Shown one piece after another: positions 36,821-45,747 of a stretch of DNA of 64,000 nt (positions are counted from its first letter, which is position 1; every line of letters starts with the position of its first letter). Both the position numbers and the translations under genes were made by a program. The notes under the pieces were generated by a model. It ran no database searches and was not told the DNA's origin. It saw only the letters and a program-made list of their open reading frames with translations. The DNA is from Agriotes lineatus (lineage: Eukaryota > Arthropoda > Insecta > Coleoptera > Elateridae), in contig CALNHX010003635.1 of assembly GCA_940337035.1 (NCBI GenBank), positions 62,001-126,000 on the forward strand, in the 5' to 3' direction.

Positions 36821-39800
36821 ATGTTTCAATGCACCGAATGTGGACAGTCCTTCACCAGAGCCGACAATTTGTTCCGCCACCGGAGAGAAAGTTGTCGTCA
36901 ACAGCTGGGCCAACCATCTACGAGTGGTGAGTTTAAATTGTGTTGATGTAGAGCAGCACCTTCAGTGTAGTTGTATTAATTACAGGCGACGCTATGGAGA
37001 CTTCGGTGGTGGGTGGTGAGGGGCCGAGTAAACGCCCAAAACTAAACAACTCCAGTAGTGATGGTATGCGTGCTTGGTGTGTTTGTACAGTGTGTAAATA
37101 GTTTGTTTTGATAGGTGGTTTCCCAAGGACGCAATACTGTGACGTGTGCGATGAAAACATTCCTCGAACGTGCTTCGGTGGTCATCTGAGGAGCAATCGT
37201 CACACGAGACGGTGCGGCGTCTTTCACTTGGGGAAAGGTGTGGTGGCCCTTCAAAACGCCTTCAAGTCCCGTGTGGCCAGTTATAGGATTTCCACGGAAA
37301 ATTATCACATAAGCGTTGTGGAATATATGACCGAATTGAAAGAAAAAATTTTAAATTTGATAGAAGGGCAGCTAACCAAATTAACTAGCATCAAAATAAA
37401 TTTCGAACTCTTCGGGTATTTTATTTTGGAAGCTCAAGATCTACAAGACGTAAAAACTTTTCATACGGCTAACGAGGTAGTCACTCGCGGTACAGACTTG
37501 AGCCACTTATATGATAATTTGACTGGAAGGCTAGACGAGAAGGTGTCGGAATTTCAGGAGCGGGAATCAGGTGTGTGCAAGAGATCTGTAGCTTTTTGTA
37601 ACAATTCTAACTTTGGTAATTTTCTGTATTGTCAGGATGGATCTTGAAGCAGTTGTTGTACATTGAAGTCAACGTCAACAAATACAATCCATTTCGGGCA
37701 TCCTCGTACATCCCGCTCCCAAAGCAGATTCAGCGCAAGAAAGCGATCGTGAACGTTCAAAACAATGACGATTGTTGTTTCGGTTGGGCAGTAACCTCGG
37801 CCCTCTGTGTACCAAAGGGATTGCCTAATCGAACTTCTTCGTATCCGAATTGTCGTCGATTTTTACAATGGACCGATATTGAATTTCCGGTTCGGTTGCG
37901 CGATATTTCTAAATTTGAAACAATTAATCCGCAGCTTTCTATAAACGTATACGGTTTGGAGAAATTTTTTAAAGACAATAAAACTAAATATGAAGTTGTG
38001 GGACCTCTGTACTACACCTCCTGTAAAAAAAGGTGGCATGTAAATTTATTGCTTGTAACTAACGACAAAGGTAATAGTCACTACTGTTGGATCAAAGATT
38101 TGTCTAGATTAGTATCGCGACAAATAACGGCTAGAGATGGTGCAAAGCATTTTTGCGACGGCTGCCTGAATTACTTTAGAACTGAAGCACACTTGACTAT
38201 GCATCAAAGTTATGACTGTAATCAGGTGTATACTAAATTGCCAACGACAGAGTTGATCACCGACAAGTGTGGTCAGGTAAGACCGCAGAATATTCTCAAA
38301 TTTGAAAATTATCAGAAGCAATTGAAGGTTGGATTCGTAGTGTACGCGGATTTTGAAACAATTTTGGCACCCGTTGATGCAGGAGACCAACAACCGGATC
38401 CCACAAAACCTTATACGATTACAACCTGTAAACACATACCCTACTCTTTCGCGTACTATTTGAAATGTTCGTATGACGACAGCCTGTCAAAATTCGAAAT
38501 TTATCGGGGGGAGGATGCGGTGGACATGTTTATAGAACGTTTAGATAGAGACGCGCAAAACATCTATTCGCATCATTTGAAAAACGTTGTACCTATGAAA
38601 GCTATGTCTGCTATGGAAATTCAAAACTTTAACGAAGCCGTTTCATGTTACATTTGTGGTCGACCGTTTGGTGAGGGGGATGTAAAAGTACGCGATCACG
38701 ATCATTTGACTGGAGACTATCGGGGAGCCGCCCACTCCAATTGTAATTTAAATTATAAACTTCCAAATTTTATTCCGGTATTTTTTCACAATCTAAATTA
38801 CGATTCGCACCTGTTTGTTAAACAATTGGCTCAAAATAACGAAGACATTGATGTCATTCCGGTAACTAAAGAAAAGTACATTTCGTTTGGCAAACGTCTT
38901 TGGGTTGATGAAATTTTTGTGGAGGGAAAGCGAAAAAACATTTATCTGAGCATCAGATTTTTGGATAGCTTTCGTTTCATGGGCTCGTCTTTGGCATCGC
39001 TGGCCGACACCTTGTCGGATGGCCAGTGCGTTGAAATTCAAAATCAATTCGGAAATGGCATCAAATTTGAGTTGATGAGACAGAAAGGTGTGTTTCCATA
39101 TTCCTATTTAGATTCTTTCCAAAAATTAGATGAGTCTGCTTTACCCTCGATCGAAGACTTTTATGACCGTCTAACCGAAACCCATATTTCTCAGACTGAT
39201 TACGAACGAGCCGTGAAGGTTTGGGAAACTTTTGGTTGTCAAACGTTGGGCGACTACTCCGATGTCTATCTCAAATGTGACGTGTTTATTTTGGCAGACG
39301 TGTTCGAAAATTTTAGAAATTTTTATTTAAAACATTACAAGTTGGATCCAGCTCAGTACTACACGGCCCCAGGATTAAGCTGGGACGCTATGTTAAAGTT
39401 TACGGGGGTTGAACTTGAGCTGCTTACTGATTTAGATATGTTAGACTTTTTTAGAAACAGTATTCGCGGAGGAGTCAGCACTTGTGTGGGGAGACAAGCT
39501 ATTGCTAACAATGAGTTTGTCGGGAATTACGATGCTTCTAAACCTACGTCGTTTATCATGTTTTTAGACGCAACCAACCTTTATGGTTACGCAATGAGAC
39601 AGTTTCTACCACAACGTGATTTTGTTTGGATGACTGACGAGGAAATTTCAAATTTTGACATTTTTCAAGTGTCTGCCGAGTCCAATACCGGGTACGTGTT
39701 GGAGGTAGATTTGGACTATCCAGAGCATTTGCACGACGCTCACAATGACTTTCCCTTTTGTCCGGAGCTTCTCATTCCTCCTGAGGGAAAATTTAAACAA

Positions 39801-40838
39801 CCCAAATTGATTCCAAATTTATATGGCAAACGGAAATATGTCATTCACTACAGAGCATTACAGCAGGCCTTGAATGCGGGTCTGACTTTGGTTAAAGTAC
39901 ATAGAATACTGAAATTTACCCAATCTCCATGGCTCAGAACCTACATTGATTTTAATACTGACTTTAGAAACCGATCGACAAACAACTTTCAGAGAAATTC
40001 TTTTAAATTGGCTAACAACTGCGTATTTGGCAAAACATTGGAGAATGTGGACAAAAGGGTTGATGTAAAGTTAGTAAGTCATTGGGAGAAAATTGGTAAT
40101 AGACTGGGGGCTGAAACGTTGATAGCGCGACCTAACTTTAAAGATAGAATCTGCTTTAATGAAAATTTAATAGCCGTAGAAATGAACAGACTGTGGGTTT
40201 GGTATGCCAAACCTAGTTATGTTGGTTTCTCCGTTTTGGATATTTCGAAAACTGTCATGTATGACTTTTTTTATGGGTTTCTGAAAAAACGTTATGACAA
40301 TAATGTCTCTTTACTCTACACAGACACTGACTCCTTCATTATAGAAATTAAAACCAACAATTTTTATGATGACATGAAACGCAACCTTGATTGGTTCGAT
40401 ACTGCAAATTATGTGGATAATCTGCACGGTATTCCGCAAACCGAGTCTGTTGTTGGCAAATTCAAGGACGAATATGCTGGCGTAGTCGTACGTAGCTTTT
40501 ATGGGGTCGGTGCAAAATCATACTGTGTAAACAGCGTATCTAAAGTGGACAAGAAAGCCAAGGGAGTGAAAAAGAGCGCTGTTCGGAAGTATCTGACCAG
40601 CGAACTTTATCAGGCCGTTGCCGAGAACAAGCGGGAGACTGTCTTGTGTCAAATGTACGTCTTTAAATCCCGTTTGCACACTATGTACACCGACTTAATA
40701 AATAAGGTCGCGCTTTCGTCGCATGATGACAAGCGCTACGTTATTCCCAACACTACGAAGACACTAGCGTGGGGTCACTGCAGTATTGCTGATTACAGGC
40801 TTGACGAACTGCTGCGGGCAGCCGCAAACCAAATGTAA
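36821..40838 (+). CDS. polB: protein-primed family B DNA polymerase (three introns)
   Basis: Spliced product of 1280 aa. Exons are 36821-36926, 36986-37063, 37115-37570 and 37636-40838; the introns are 59, 51 and 65 bp, all GT-AG and all phase 1. It replicates the linear element by protein priming from the ends (family knowledge). In order: a C2HC finger (residues 4-25); a second finger in exon 3 (QYCDVCDENIP...); a papain-like Cys region with DDCCFGW; another finger (HFCDGCLNYF); the 3'-5' exonuclease motif ADFE (D452); an HNH/endonuclease VII-like zinc module (C551, RDHDH from 566, then RGAAHSNCN); exonuclease motif HNLNYDSHL; polymerase motif A DATNLYGYAM (858); motif B NSFKLANNCVFGK (1001); motif C YTDTDS (1108-1113). 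All polymerase acids are present. The ATG at 36821 is chosen because it opens the first zinc finger. Confidence 0.95.
36927..37635 (+). other. three short introns of the polymerase gene
   Basis: Introns 36927-36985 (GTGAGT...TTACAG), 37064-37114 (GTATGC...GATAG) and 37571-37635 (GTGTGT...TGTCAG). Each interrupts the frame after the first base of a codon, and their removal leaves one open frame through the conserved N-terminal region. Without removal the frames are closed by stops. Confidence 0.88.
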
Positions 40839-41250
40839 ATTACAGTATGTTCGCGGAACAGTATTGGTTATTATTTATAGCAGACGTCTCACCAAACGAA
40901 CCCTTTCTTGCGCTTAGTAGTGTATACTATATATATGTAGCTTACGAATAGTTCCTAGTTTGTAAATAATAGCTTTGTTAATATGTTTGTGATTATTATT
41001 CTTACTGTAGTTAATGTTGGGAAAACAAATACGCTTACCTATTTTGAATGTTAACGATAAGTTTATATATTTTACAATAGCAGCTTCGTTAAAATGTTAA
41101 TGATTTCGTTCTTTTGCTGTTGTCGCTTTTGTTGGGAGAAAGATGAAAGTGTTTCAAAGAAATATTGTTTGTGTTTAGTGGCATTAATAAAACAATAATT
41201 TACAAAAAAACAGTTTTTTTATTTTGAGAGTGCTACAGTAGTTCTTTAAG
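40839..41250. other. convergent intergenic region between polB and integrase
   Basis: AT-rich and without a gene. AATAAA on the plus strand at 41186-41191 could end polB transcripts. AATAAA on the minus strand (41218-41223) lies 28 bp past the integrase stop. Confidence 0.6.
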
Positions 41251-42180
41251 TTATACAACATTGCTTTTAGATATCCAAGAGTTGTGTCGATTGTCGAATC
41301 CCAACCACTTTACATACACCAAATTTCCTTTTTTCTTCAGAACCTTTTCGACCAGATATACGTCCGAATGTTTTGTTTTCTGCAGTTCATGCTCGTAGAA
41401 CCCTCCTTTAATTTCCTGACCTTCTTGGTCCGTGAGTCGATAGGTTGTTGGGTTTGTAAGTCGAACAGTGGATATTGTGAATACTTCGTTGCTCCAGCTT
41501 GGCGTGTATCCCTTGCTAAATGCAGAACGATACTTGCTGATGCGTACCGAGTCCCCTGTACGAAACTTTTGAGGTCTCGGATCCACGGTCTTTGTGTGAC
41601 TGTACGCTGTGTTTAAAAGAAGTTTCGCATTCTTTAAGTTCACTTCGGCAGGTTTCATTCCTATTGTGCGATGCTTGGTTGTGTTATACTTTGCTACTAT
41701 CTTGGGTAGGATATCCAACCATTTGTAGGACCCTAGCAGGCTGAACTGCTTCCACATCATGTTCTTCAGGGTGCGGTTGCACCTCTCCACTATGCTGCTC
41801 TTCATGCTAGAATACGTGCTGTAGTGATTGATATTGTGCTGTCGCATTAATCGTTGAAAATCGGTGTTGTAAAACTCTTTCCCCAAATCCGTCTGCAAGT
41901 TTTGAGGTGACACCTTTACACTCCTCAGCACTTTACCCATGGCAACTGTTACGTCCTTTCCTGTTTTACGTTTTACGGGATAGGCCCACACATACTTCGA
42001 GAAGGCATTAATGACTACCAGAATATAACGAAAGCCTTTATTGACTTTTGCATAAGGGATCATTTCTACCAAATCAGCTTGATATAAATCGTTCAAGCCT
42101 TTTAGAATAACGCGCCTTCTCTTGAAATGTGTTCGTGCTGGTTTGTGGAGTTCGCCAACTATGGCTTCTTTAAGGTTCAT
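41251..42180 (-). CDS. int: retroviral-type integrase with chromodomain
   Basis: A 309-aa protein from the ATG at 42178-42180; the frame opens only 6 bp earlier at a TTG. The rve catalytic core shows D36 (YQADLVEM), D98 (QTDLGKEF) and E132 (SIVERCNRTLK). A C-terminal chromodomain is visible at about 277-305 (VEKVLKKKGN...YVKWLGF...SW). It inserts the element into host DNA; Polintons normally leave a 6-bp duplication. The protein starts only 35 residues before the first catalytic Asp, so the HHCC zinc domain usual in Polinton integrases is not encoded in this frame; it may be lost or on an unrecognised exon. It reads leftward, with the KFG protein 16 bp upstream on the same strand. Confidence 0.95.
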   Translation of the reverse strand: MNLKEAIVGELHKPARTHFKRRRVILKGLNDLYQADLVEMIPYAKVNKGFRYILVVINAFSKYVWAYPVKRKTGKDVTVAMGKVLRSVKVSPQNLQTDLGKEFYNTDFQRLMRQHNINHYSTYSSMKSSIVERCNRTLKNMMWKQFSLLGSYKWLDILPKIVAKYNTTKHRTIGMKPAEVNLKNAKLLLNTAYSHTKTVDPRPQKFRTGDSVRISKYRSAFSKGYTPSWSNEVFTISTVRLTNPTTYRLTDQEGQEIKGGFYEHELQKTKHSDVYLVEKVLKKKGNLVYVKWLGFDNRHNSWISKSNVV

Positions 42181-42196
42181 TGTCAACTGTTGCTTT

Positions 42197-42565
42197 CTAC
42201 TCTCCTACGGGACATTTAAGCAGCAGTTGCACGTATACCTTATTGTTTATGGATTCGAATTGCAGTTTATCTCCTCGCCGCAATGTCTTACCGACAAGCG
42301 TCTCCTGTGGGATGCCGTTGATGTGTGATACTACCAAAGGTTCGCTGACTTGAACACTTATGATCTCGCCGGTTGTTAACGGAAAAATGTACTCGTTCTG
42401 TCCGAAAATTTTGGAATATCCGCTTTCATCGAACCCACGCCCCACTAGCAGCAGTGGTACTTCTATGTGGAGTTGGTTTACATTTTTTACTTTCATAAAG
42501 ATACGTTTGGGATGAGAATAATAGCGCGCGCTATGGTAGTGTCTTCCAAATTTGTCTATCGGCAT
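42197..42565 (-). CDS. MPI-KFG-motif protein (copy 2)
   Basis: A 122-aa protein that starts MPIDKFGRH and is paralogous to the protein at 32460-32852. It shares the N-terminal motif, a central NEYIFPLTTGE-like segment and a C-terminal RRGDKLQF strand. A beta-rich fold is likely. It sits between integrase and the conserved Polinton protein in the leftward block, 16 bp upstream of integrase. That central position suggests this copy is the ancestral one and the copy at 32460 is an accessory duplicate. The function is unknown; a virion-associated role is only inferred. Confidence 0.8.
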   Translation of the reverse strand: MPIDKFGRHYHSARYYSHPKRIFMKVKNVNQLHIEVPLLLVGRGFDESGYSKIFGQNEYIFPLTTGEIISVQVSEPLVVSHINGIPQETLVGKTLRRGDKLQFESINNKVYVQLLLKCPVGE

Positions 42566-42627
42566 TACTGCTTCGTCGTTGAATGCGTTCTGATCGACAT
42601 TCCGTCGACCCTAAGGTTTTGTACCCC

Positions 42628-43767
42628 TTAGAAGATTATTTTCGCGTCTCGTAAGGCTTCGGTGATACGGACTATCTCATTTGAATGACCCGTGTGTCCA
42701 GCTGCCTGAGAAGCTATTAATATACGCAACCGATTCACTAATGAGTTGGGATCCTTCCAAGGAACATATTCCACTTTTTTGTCCGTCACTGTTAGTAATC
42801 CCTTGCCACGCCGTGATACCTTCGTCGCTGGTCTGCCGGGAGCTCTTATGGTTGAGGAGGCAGTTAGAGGTCGTACTATTTTCATGTATTTAGACCCTGC
42901 GTTACCACTAACTCTTTGTGTGGGGTCGTAGTTTACACGATTTGCGGCGGAACGATCCACTAAATCTAGATATTGCTCTAAATCTGCGTTTTTGTATATA
43001 TTCGGTTTCTTTAAAAACATCAATTCGTACAATCCTGGAGTGCCTTTGTAGACTATTCTGTTGCCGTGGTCTGTAATAACGATATTTTCACCCTCGAACT
43101 TGATTTCTTTATTTCCTATAGCAAACTTATCTCCCTCTATGTCGAATCGGACTCCGTAGTGCAAATCGTACTTGTCCTCAGTATCTCGTATCATTCCTTC
43201 CACGTATTTTCGAGCTAACCCTTGAAATTGTTCTAAATATTGACCAAGAACTTCCGGTGCCAGCATTTGTTGGATGGTTTCTCTGGCCGCTTGTACAGCA
43301 CTTTCTTCTGCTGCCGCCTCAGCAACATCCGTCTGCAACTGCTCATCGTATTCCTCTACTGGTTCACTCTCGGATAACACATGCGTCTGCAAAAATCGAG
43401 GTGTGGAGGTGTGTGATGGCCCTGGTGTGGACGTGTGTGATGGCCCCGGTGTGGAAGTGTGTGACGATCCCAGAAGGTTTGTCGCAGAAACTCGGCCTGG
43501 AGTGGTTATCGCTCGCGGACGGGGCAAGGTAGAGGGAGTGGATACTCTACGTTTAATTGTTATTGGCAAATAATCCACTTTTGGTTCGCCCACTGGCACA
43601 CCTTCTTGCTTTATAGTTGTCAGCAATTCGGTGAGCGGCTTGGAAAGAGGTTTAAATTGCTCAGCTAAAATCGATTGGGATTGGGCGATGTCTGCTTTTA
43701 AAGCTGCGTATTTACGTCTAACGGATTGTCGGGTTTTGATAAGTTCCCTGGCTAAACGCTTATCCAT
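42628..43767 (-). CDS. conserved uncharacterised Polinton protein with SHTSTPGP repeats
   Basis: A 379-aa protein. The N-terminal ~60 residues are helical and basic, with R/K and Q runs. A Ser/Thr/Pro linker contains three tandem copies of an eight-residue SHTSTPGP repeat. The middle is acidic and helical (AAAEESAVQAA...). A globular part follows (FDIEGDKFAIGNKEIKF...). The C-terminus has a motif I associate with arthropod Polinton proteins of unknown role: DPNSLVNRLRILIASQAAGH, then HSNEIVRI. It lies between ATPase and integrase in the leftward block, which fits a virion-assembly or scaffold role (inference). The DNA behind the SHTSTPGP repeats is itself repetitive, so copy number could vary. 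Confidence 0.85.
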   Translation of the reverse strand: MDKRLARELIKTRQSVRRKYAALKADIAQSQSILAEQFKPLSKPLTELLTTIKQEGVPVGEPKVDYLPITIKRRVSTPSTLPRPRAITTPGRVSATNLLGSSHTSTPGPSHTSTPGPSHTSTPRFLQTHVLSESEPVEEYDEQLQTDVAEAAAEESAVQAARETIQQMLAPEVLGQYLEQFQGLARKYVEGMIRDTEDKYDLHYGVRFDIEGDKFAIGNKEIKFEGENIVITDHGNRIVYKGTPGLYELMFLKKPNIYKNADLEQYLDLVDRSAANRVNYDPTQRVSGNAGSKYMKIVRPLTASSTIRAPGRPATKVSRRGKGLLTVTDKKVEYVPWKDPNSLVNRLRILIASQAAGHTGHSNEIVRITEALRDAKIIF

Positions 43768-43822
43768 GTTGCAACTCCTTCAGTTGTTGGTAAACTACTA
43801 CCTTCCCTTCTTTGGCAGCTGT

Positions 43823-44521
43823 CTATATATTAAAGTAATTGTCGAAACCTTTTCTATATCGTCCCGCGTTGGTTTCGCTTTCTTTATCGATCACTAAAAA
43901 TCCGTGATCCTCATTCCAACAATAAGAGCACAATGCTTTAAATTTGTCGAATGACATGTCCGTGTTGACATGATCGTCGTAAATGTGCTTCAGATTGGTG
44001 TTGTCTTGTTGGAATATGATGATGAGATTTGCATTATCTCTTATGAGCTGCTTAGGAATAGATGAATACGTCTGACATAGATAAAAACAATCTATGTTTC
44101 GGTGACGTCCGAAACAAAAATAATCTCGAATTATGCTTTGCGTCTCGCAAGCTACGTCGTCAAAAACTATCACGGAATGTTCTTTTGCTTCCTGGGGTTT
44201 GATCACCTCACAATCGTTACTATATTCGAAGAATCCAATGTCTCTCAATGGTTGAAAGGCTTCTCTCAGATAATTATATTTGGGTTGATGGAGTGTTTTC
44301 GAATATATATAAAGGTGTCCGAATCGCAACCCATTTCGATGTACTAGTAAACTGATCATGAGGTTGGTTTTTCCAGATCCGGATCGACCTATGACCACAC
44401 ATCGTTTACATCCTTTACCCAGTAAAGCGCTGTGCTTTCTGTAAGTCTCGGATATGGAATTTATTGTGTGATTTACTACAGGTAAGGAACACCCTTGCTT
44501 CACAATTTTGACGTTTTCCAT
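43823..44521 (-). CDS. genome-packaging ATPase (FtsK/HerA, A32-like)
   Basis: A 232-aa P-loop ATPase. Walker A is IGRSGSGKT (residues 44-52) and Walker B is SVIVFDD (116-122). The following residues RDYFCFGRHRNIDCFYLCQTY carry the conserved Arg and the sensor-like Gln (LCQTY) of the A32/packaging group. It would drive DNA into the capsid. Length and motif order match Polinton ATPases. It reads leftward and is divergent from the PLA2 gene, with about 100 bp between the two ATGs that must hold both promoters. A 55-bp gap separates it from the next gene. Confidence 0.95.
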   Translation of the reverse strand: MENVKIVKQGCSLPVVNHTINSISETYRKHSALLGKGCKRCVVIGRSGSGKTNLMISLLVHRNGLRFGHLYIYSKTLHQPKYNYLREAFQPLRDIGFFEYSNDCEVIKPQEAKEHSVIVFDDVACETQSIIRDYFCFGRHRNIDCFYLCQTYSSIPKQLIRDNANLIIIFQQDNTNLKHIYDDHVNTDMSFDKFKALCSYCWNEDHGFLVIDKESETNAGRYRKGFDNYFNI

Positions 44522-44620
44522 CGTTTTCGCTCGGAAGGAAACTGCGCTCTACCCGCCGTGCGTTCTCGTTATATTTGTTAATTCCGTTTGAAGAACATCA
44601 GTCGTGTGTAAGTCTTTAAG

Positions 44621-45343
44621 ATGAAAGCTACTAGGCGTAAACAAACCAGTCATCACCGAAGCGCCAAGCGGAAAGGTCGCGGTTTCCTGAATACCCTTAT
44701 TGACAAATTACCCTTTGAACTACACATACCAGGGTACAAGTTTTGCGGACCTGGTACCCGACTTAAAAAACGTCTTTCTCGAGGCGATCGAGGAAGGAAT
44801 CCTCTGGACGAGGCCTGCAAGCAACACGACATCGCATACTCACAATCTAGCGATCTTTCGACACGTCACGCGGCAGATAAAGTTCTAGCAGAGAAAGCTT
44901 GGGAACGTGTTAAAGCAAAAGACTCTACTCTTGGGGAAAGAGCTGCAGCCCTTGCTGTTACTGGAATTATGAAAGGAAAGACGAAAGTCGGAATGGGTGT
45001 GAAACGGAAGCGTACACGGCGAACGCATTCCAAACGGGTCGGTATCACAGTCCGCTCGCATTCAGGAGGAGCTTTAAAAACAAGGAGGAGGAGGCGGAAG
45101 CGGTCAAGAGTACTACCTCTTCCGAAGAGAGGAGGCATATTGCCGCTTGTACCCATACTTGCTGCATTAGGAGCATTGGGATCCCTCGGAGGTGGTGCTG
45201 CAGCAGTCGCTAAAGCAGTGGGAGACTCAAAGGCTGCTAAAAAGAATCTCCAGGAAAAGGAGCGACATAACAAAGCTATGGAATCCATTGCTCGCGGAAA
45301 AGGGTTATATCTACGACCGTATCAGTCAAAAAACTACCGTTGA
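44621..45343 (+). CDS. minor capsid protein with parvovirus-type phospholipase A2 domain
   Basis: A 240-aa very basic protein. A PLA2 domain lies at about 30-95, with the calcium loop PGYKFCGPGT (37-46) and the catalytic pair in DEACKQHDIAY (H69, D70), the arrangement of the parvovirus VP1 unique region, where it opens endosomal membranes during entry (family knowledge). An Arg/Lys-rich middle (KRKRTRRTHSKR, RRRRRKRSR) resembles adenovirus core proteins. The end has a hydrophobic Gly/Ala/Leu stretch (GGILPLVPILAALGALG) and LRPYQSKNYR. The stop TGA (45341-45343) lies just after an AAAAAAC heptamer, so part of the ribosomes may continue into the protease frame. It is the first gene of the rightward virion block. 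Confidence 0.93.
   Translation: MKATRRKQTSHHRSAKRKGRGFLNTLIDKLPFELHIPGYKFCGPGTRLKKRLSRGDRGRNPLDEACKQHDIAYSQSSDLSTRHAADKVLAEKAWERVKAKDSTLGERAAALAVTGIMKGKTKVGMGVKRKRTRRTHSKRVGITVRSHSGGALKTRRRRRKRSRVLPLPKRGGILPLVPILAALGALGSLGGGAAAVAKAVGDSKAAKKNLQEKERHNKAMESIARGKGLYLRPYQSKNYR
45328..45334 (+). promoter_or_regulatory. predicted -1 ribosomal frameshift site (A AAA AAC)
   Basis: In the PLA2 frame the codons are TCA-AAA-AAC, i.e. X-XXY-YYZ with A AAA AAC, the strongest class of eukaryotic -1 slippery heptamer. A -1 slip moves ribosomes from the PLA2 frame into the protease frame, which is open from 45271. The PLA2 stop lies two codons downstream. A GC-rich stretch (45346-45360) follows and could supply a stimulatory structure; I did not fold it. 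Confidence 0.7.
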
Positions 45344-45732
45344 AGCTGCCGCGCCGCGCGTTAACCAACATCGATATTACAGACTACGTTAAACGCCTAG
45401 AAATTCCACACTTTAGGGGAATATTTATGCGGGATGCCCTGCCTATGAAGATTCGTAAACGAGAATGTGGTGTCACTAACCTAGACGATGATGTAGGACC
45501 TGGCACGCATTGGACGGCTTACGTAAAAGTGGATACCTTTGTTCTGTATTTCGATAGCATCGGTCGCTTACAACCTCCAACCGAATTAGTGAAATACTTT
45601 CGTAGCGATGGTGGAAATAACACGATCACGTATAATTCTAATAGATATCAACGACTCATGTCATACACATGTGGTCACCTGTGTCTCAAATTCCTATATA
45701 ACTTTGCGAAACCGCTTTTGTCGGCAGTTTAA
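45334..45732 (+). CDS. adenovirus-type cysteine protease, likely made by -1 frameshift
   Basis: About 132 residues encoded after the shift site. The adenain fold residues are present: His in GTHWTAY (45508-45510), Asp in YFDSIGRL (45553-45555) and the nucleophile Cys in SYTCGHLCL (45670-45672). In adenoviruses and Polintons this enzyme matures capsid proteins. The conserved N-terminus (LTNID...IPHFRGIFMRD) begins upstream of the first in-frame ATG (45427). The only upstream starts are TTG (45340) and CTG (45346), and the frame is closed at 45268. Entry by -1 frameshifting from the PLA2 gene fits best; non-AUG initiation or splicing are alternatives. It is followed after 15 bp by the penton ATG. 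Confidence 0.9.
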   Translation, partial: LPLKLPRRALTNIDITDYVKRLEIPHFRGIFMRDALPMKIRKRECGVTNLDDDVGPGTHWTAYVKVDTFVLYFDSIGRLQPPTELVKYFRSDGGNNTITYNSNRYQRLMSYTCGHLCLKFLYNFAKPLLSAV

Positions 45733-45747
45733 CTGTTGCGCTTCATC

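Noticed and set aside
37629..37635. Start of the polymerase exon 4 frame as an independent gene start
   Set aside because: It opens at a TTG inside the intron acceptor; splicing joins it in frame to the conserved upstream exons.
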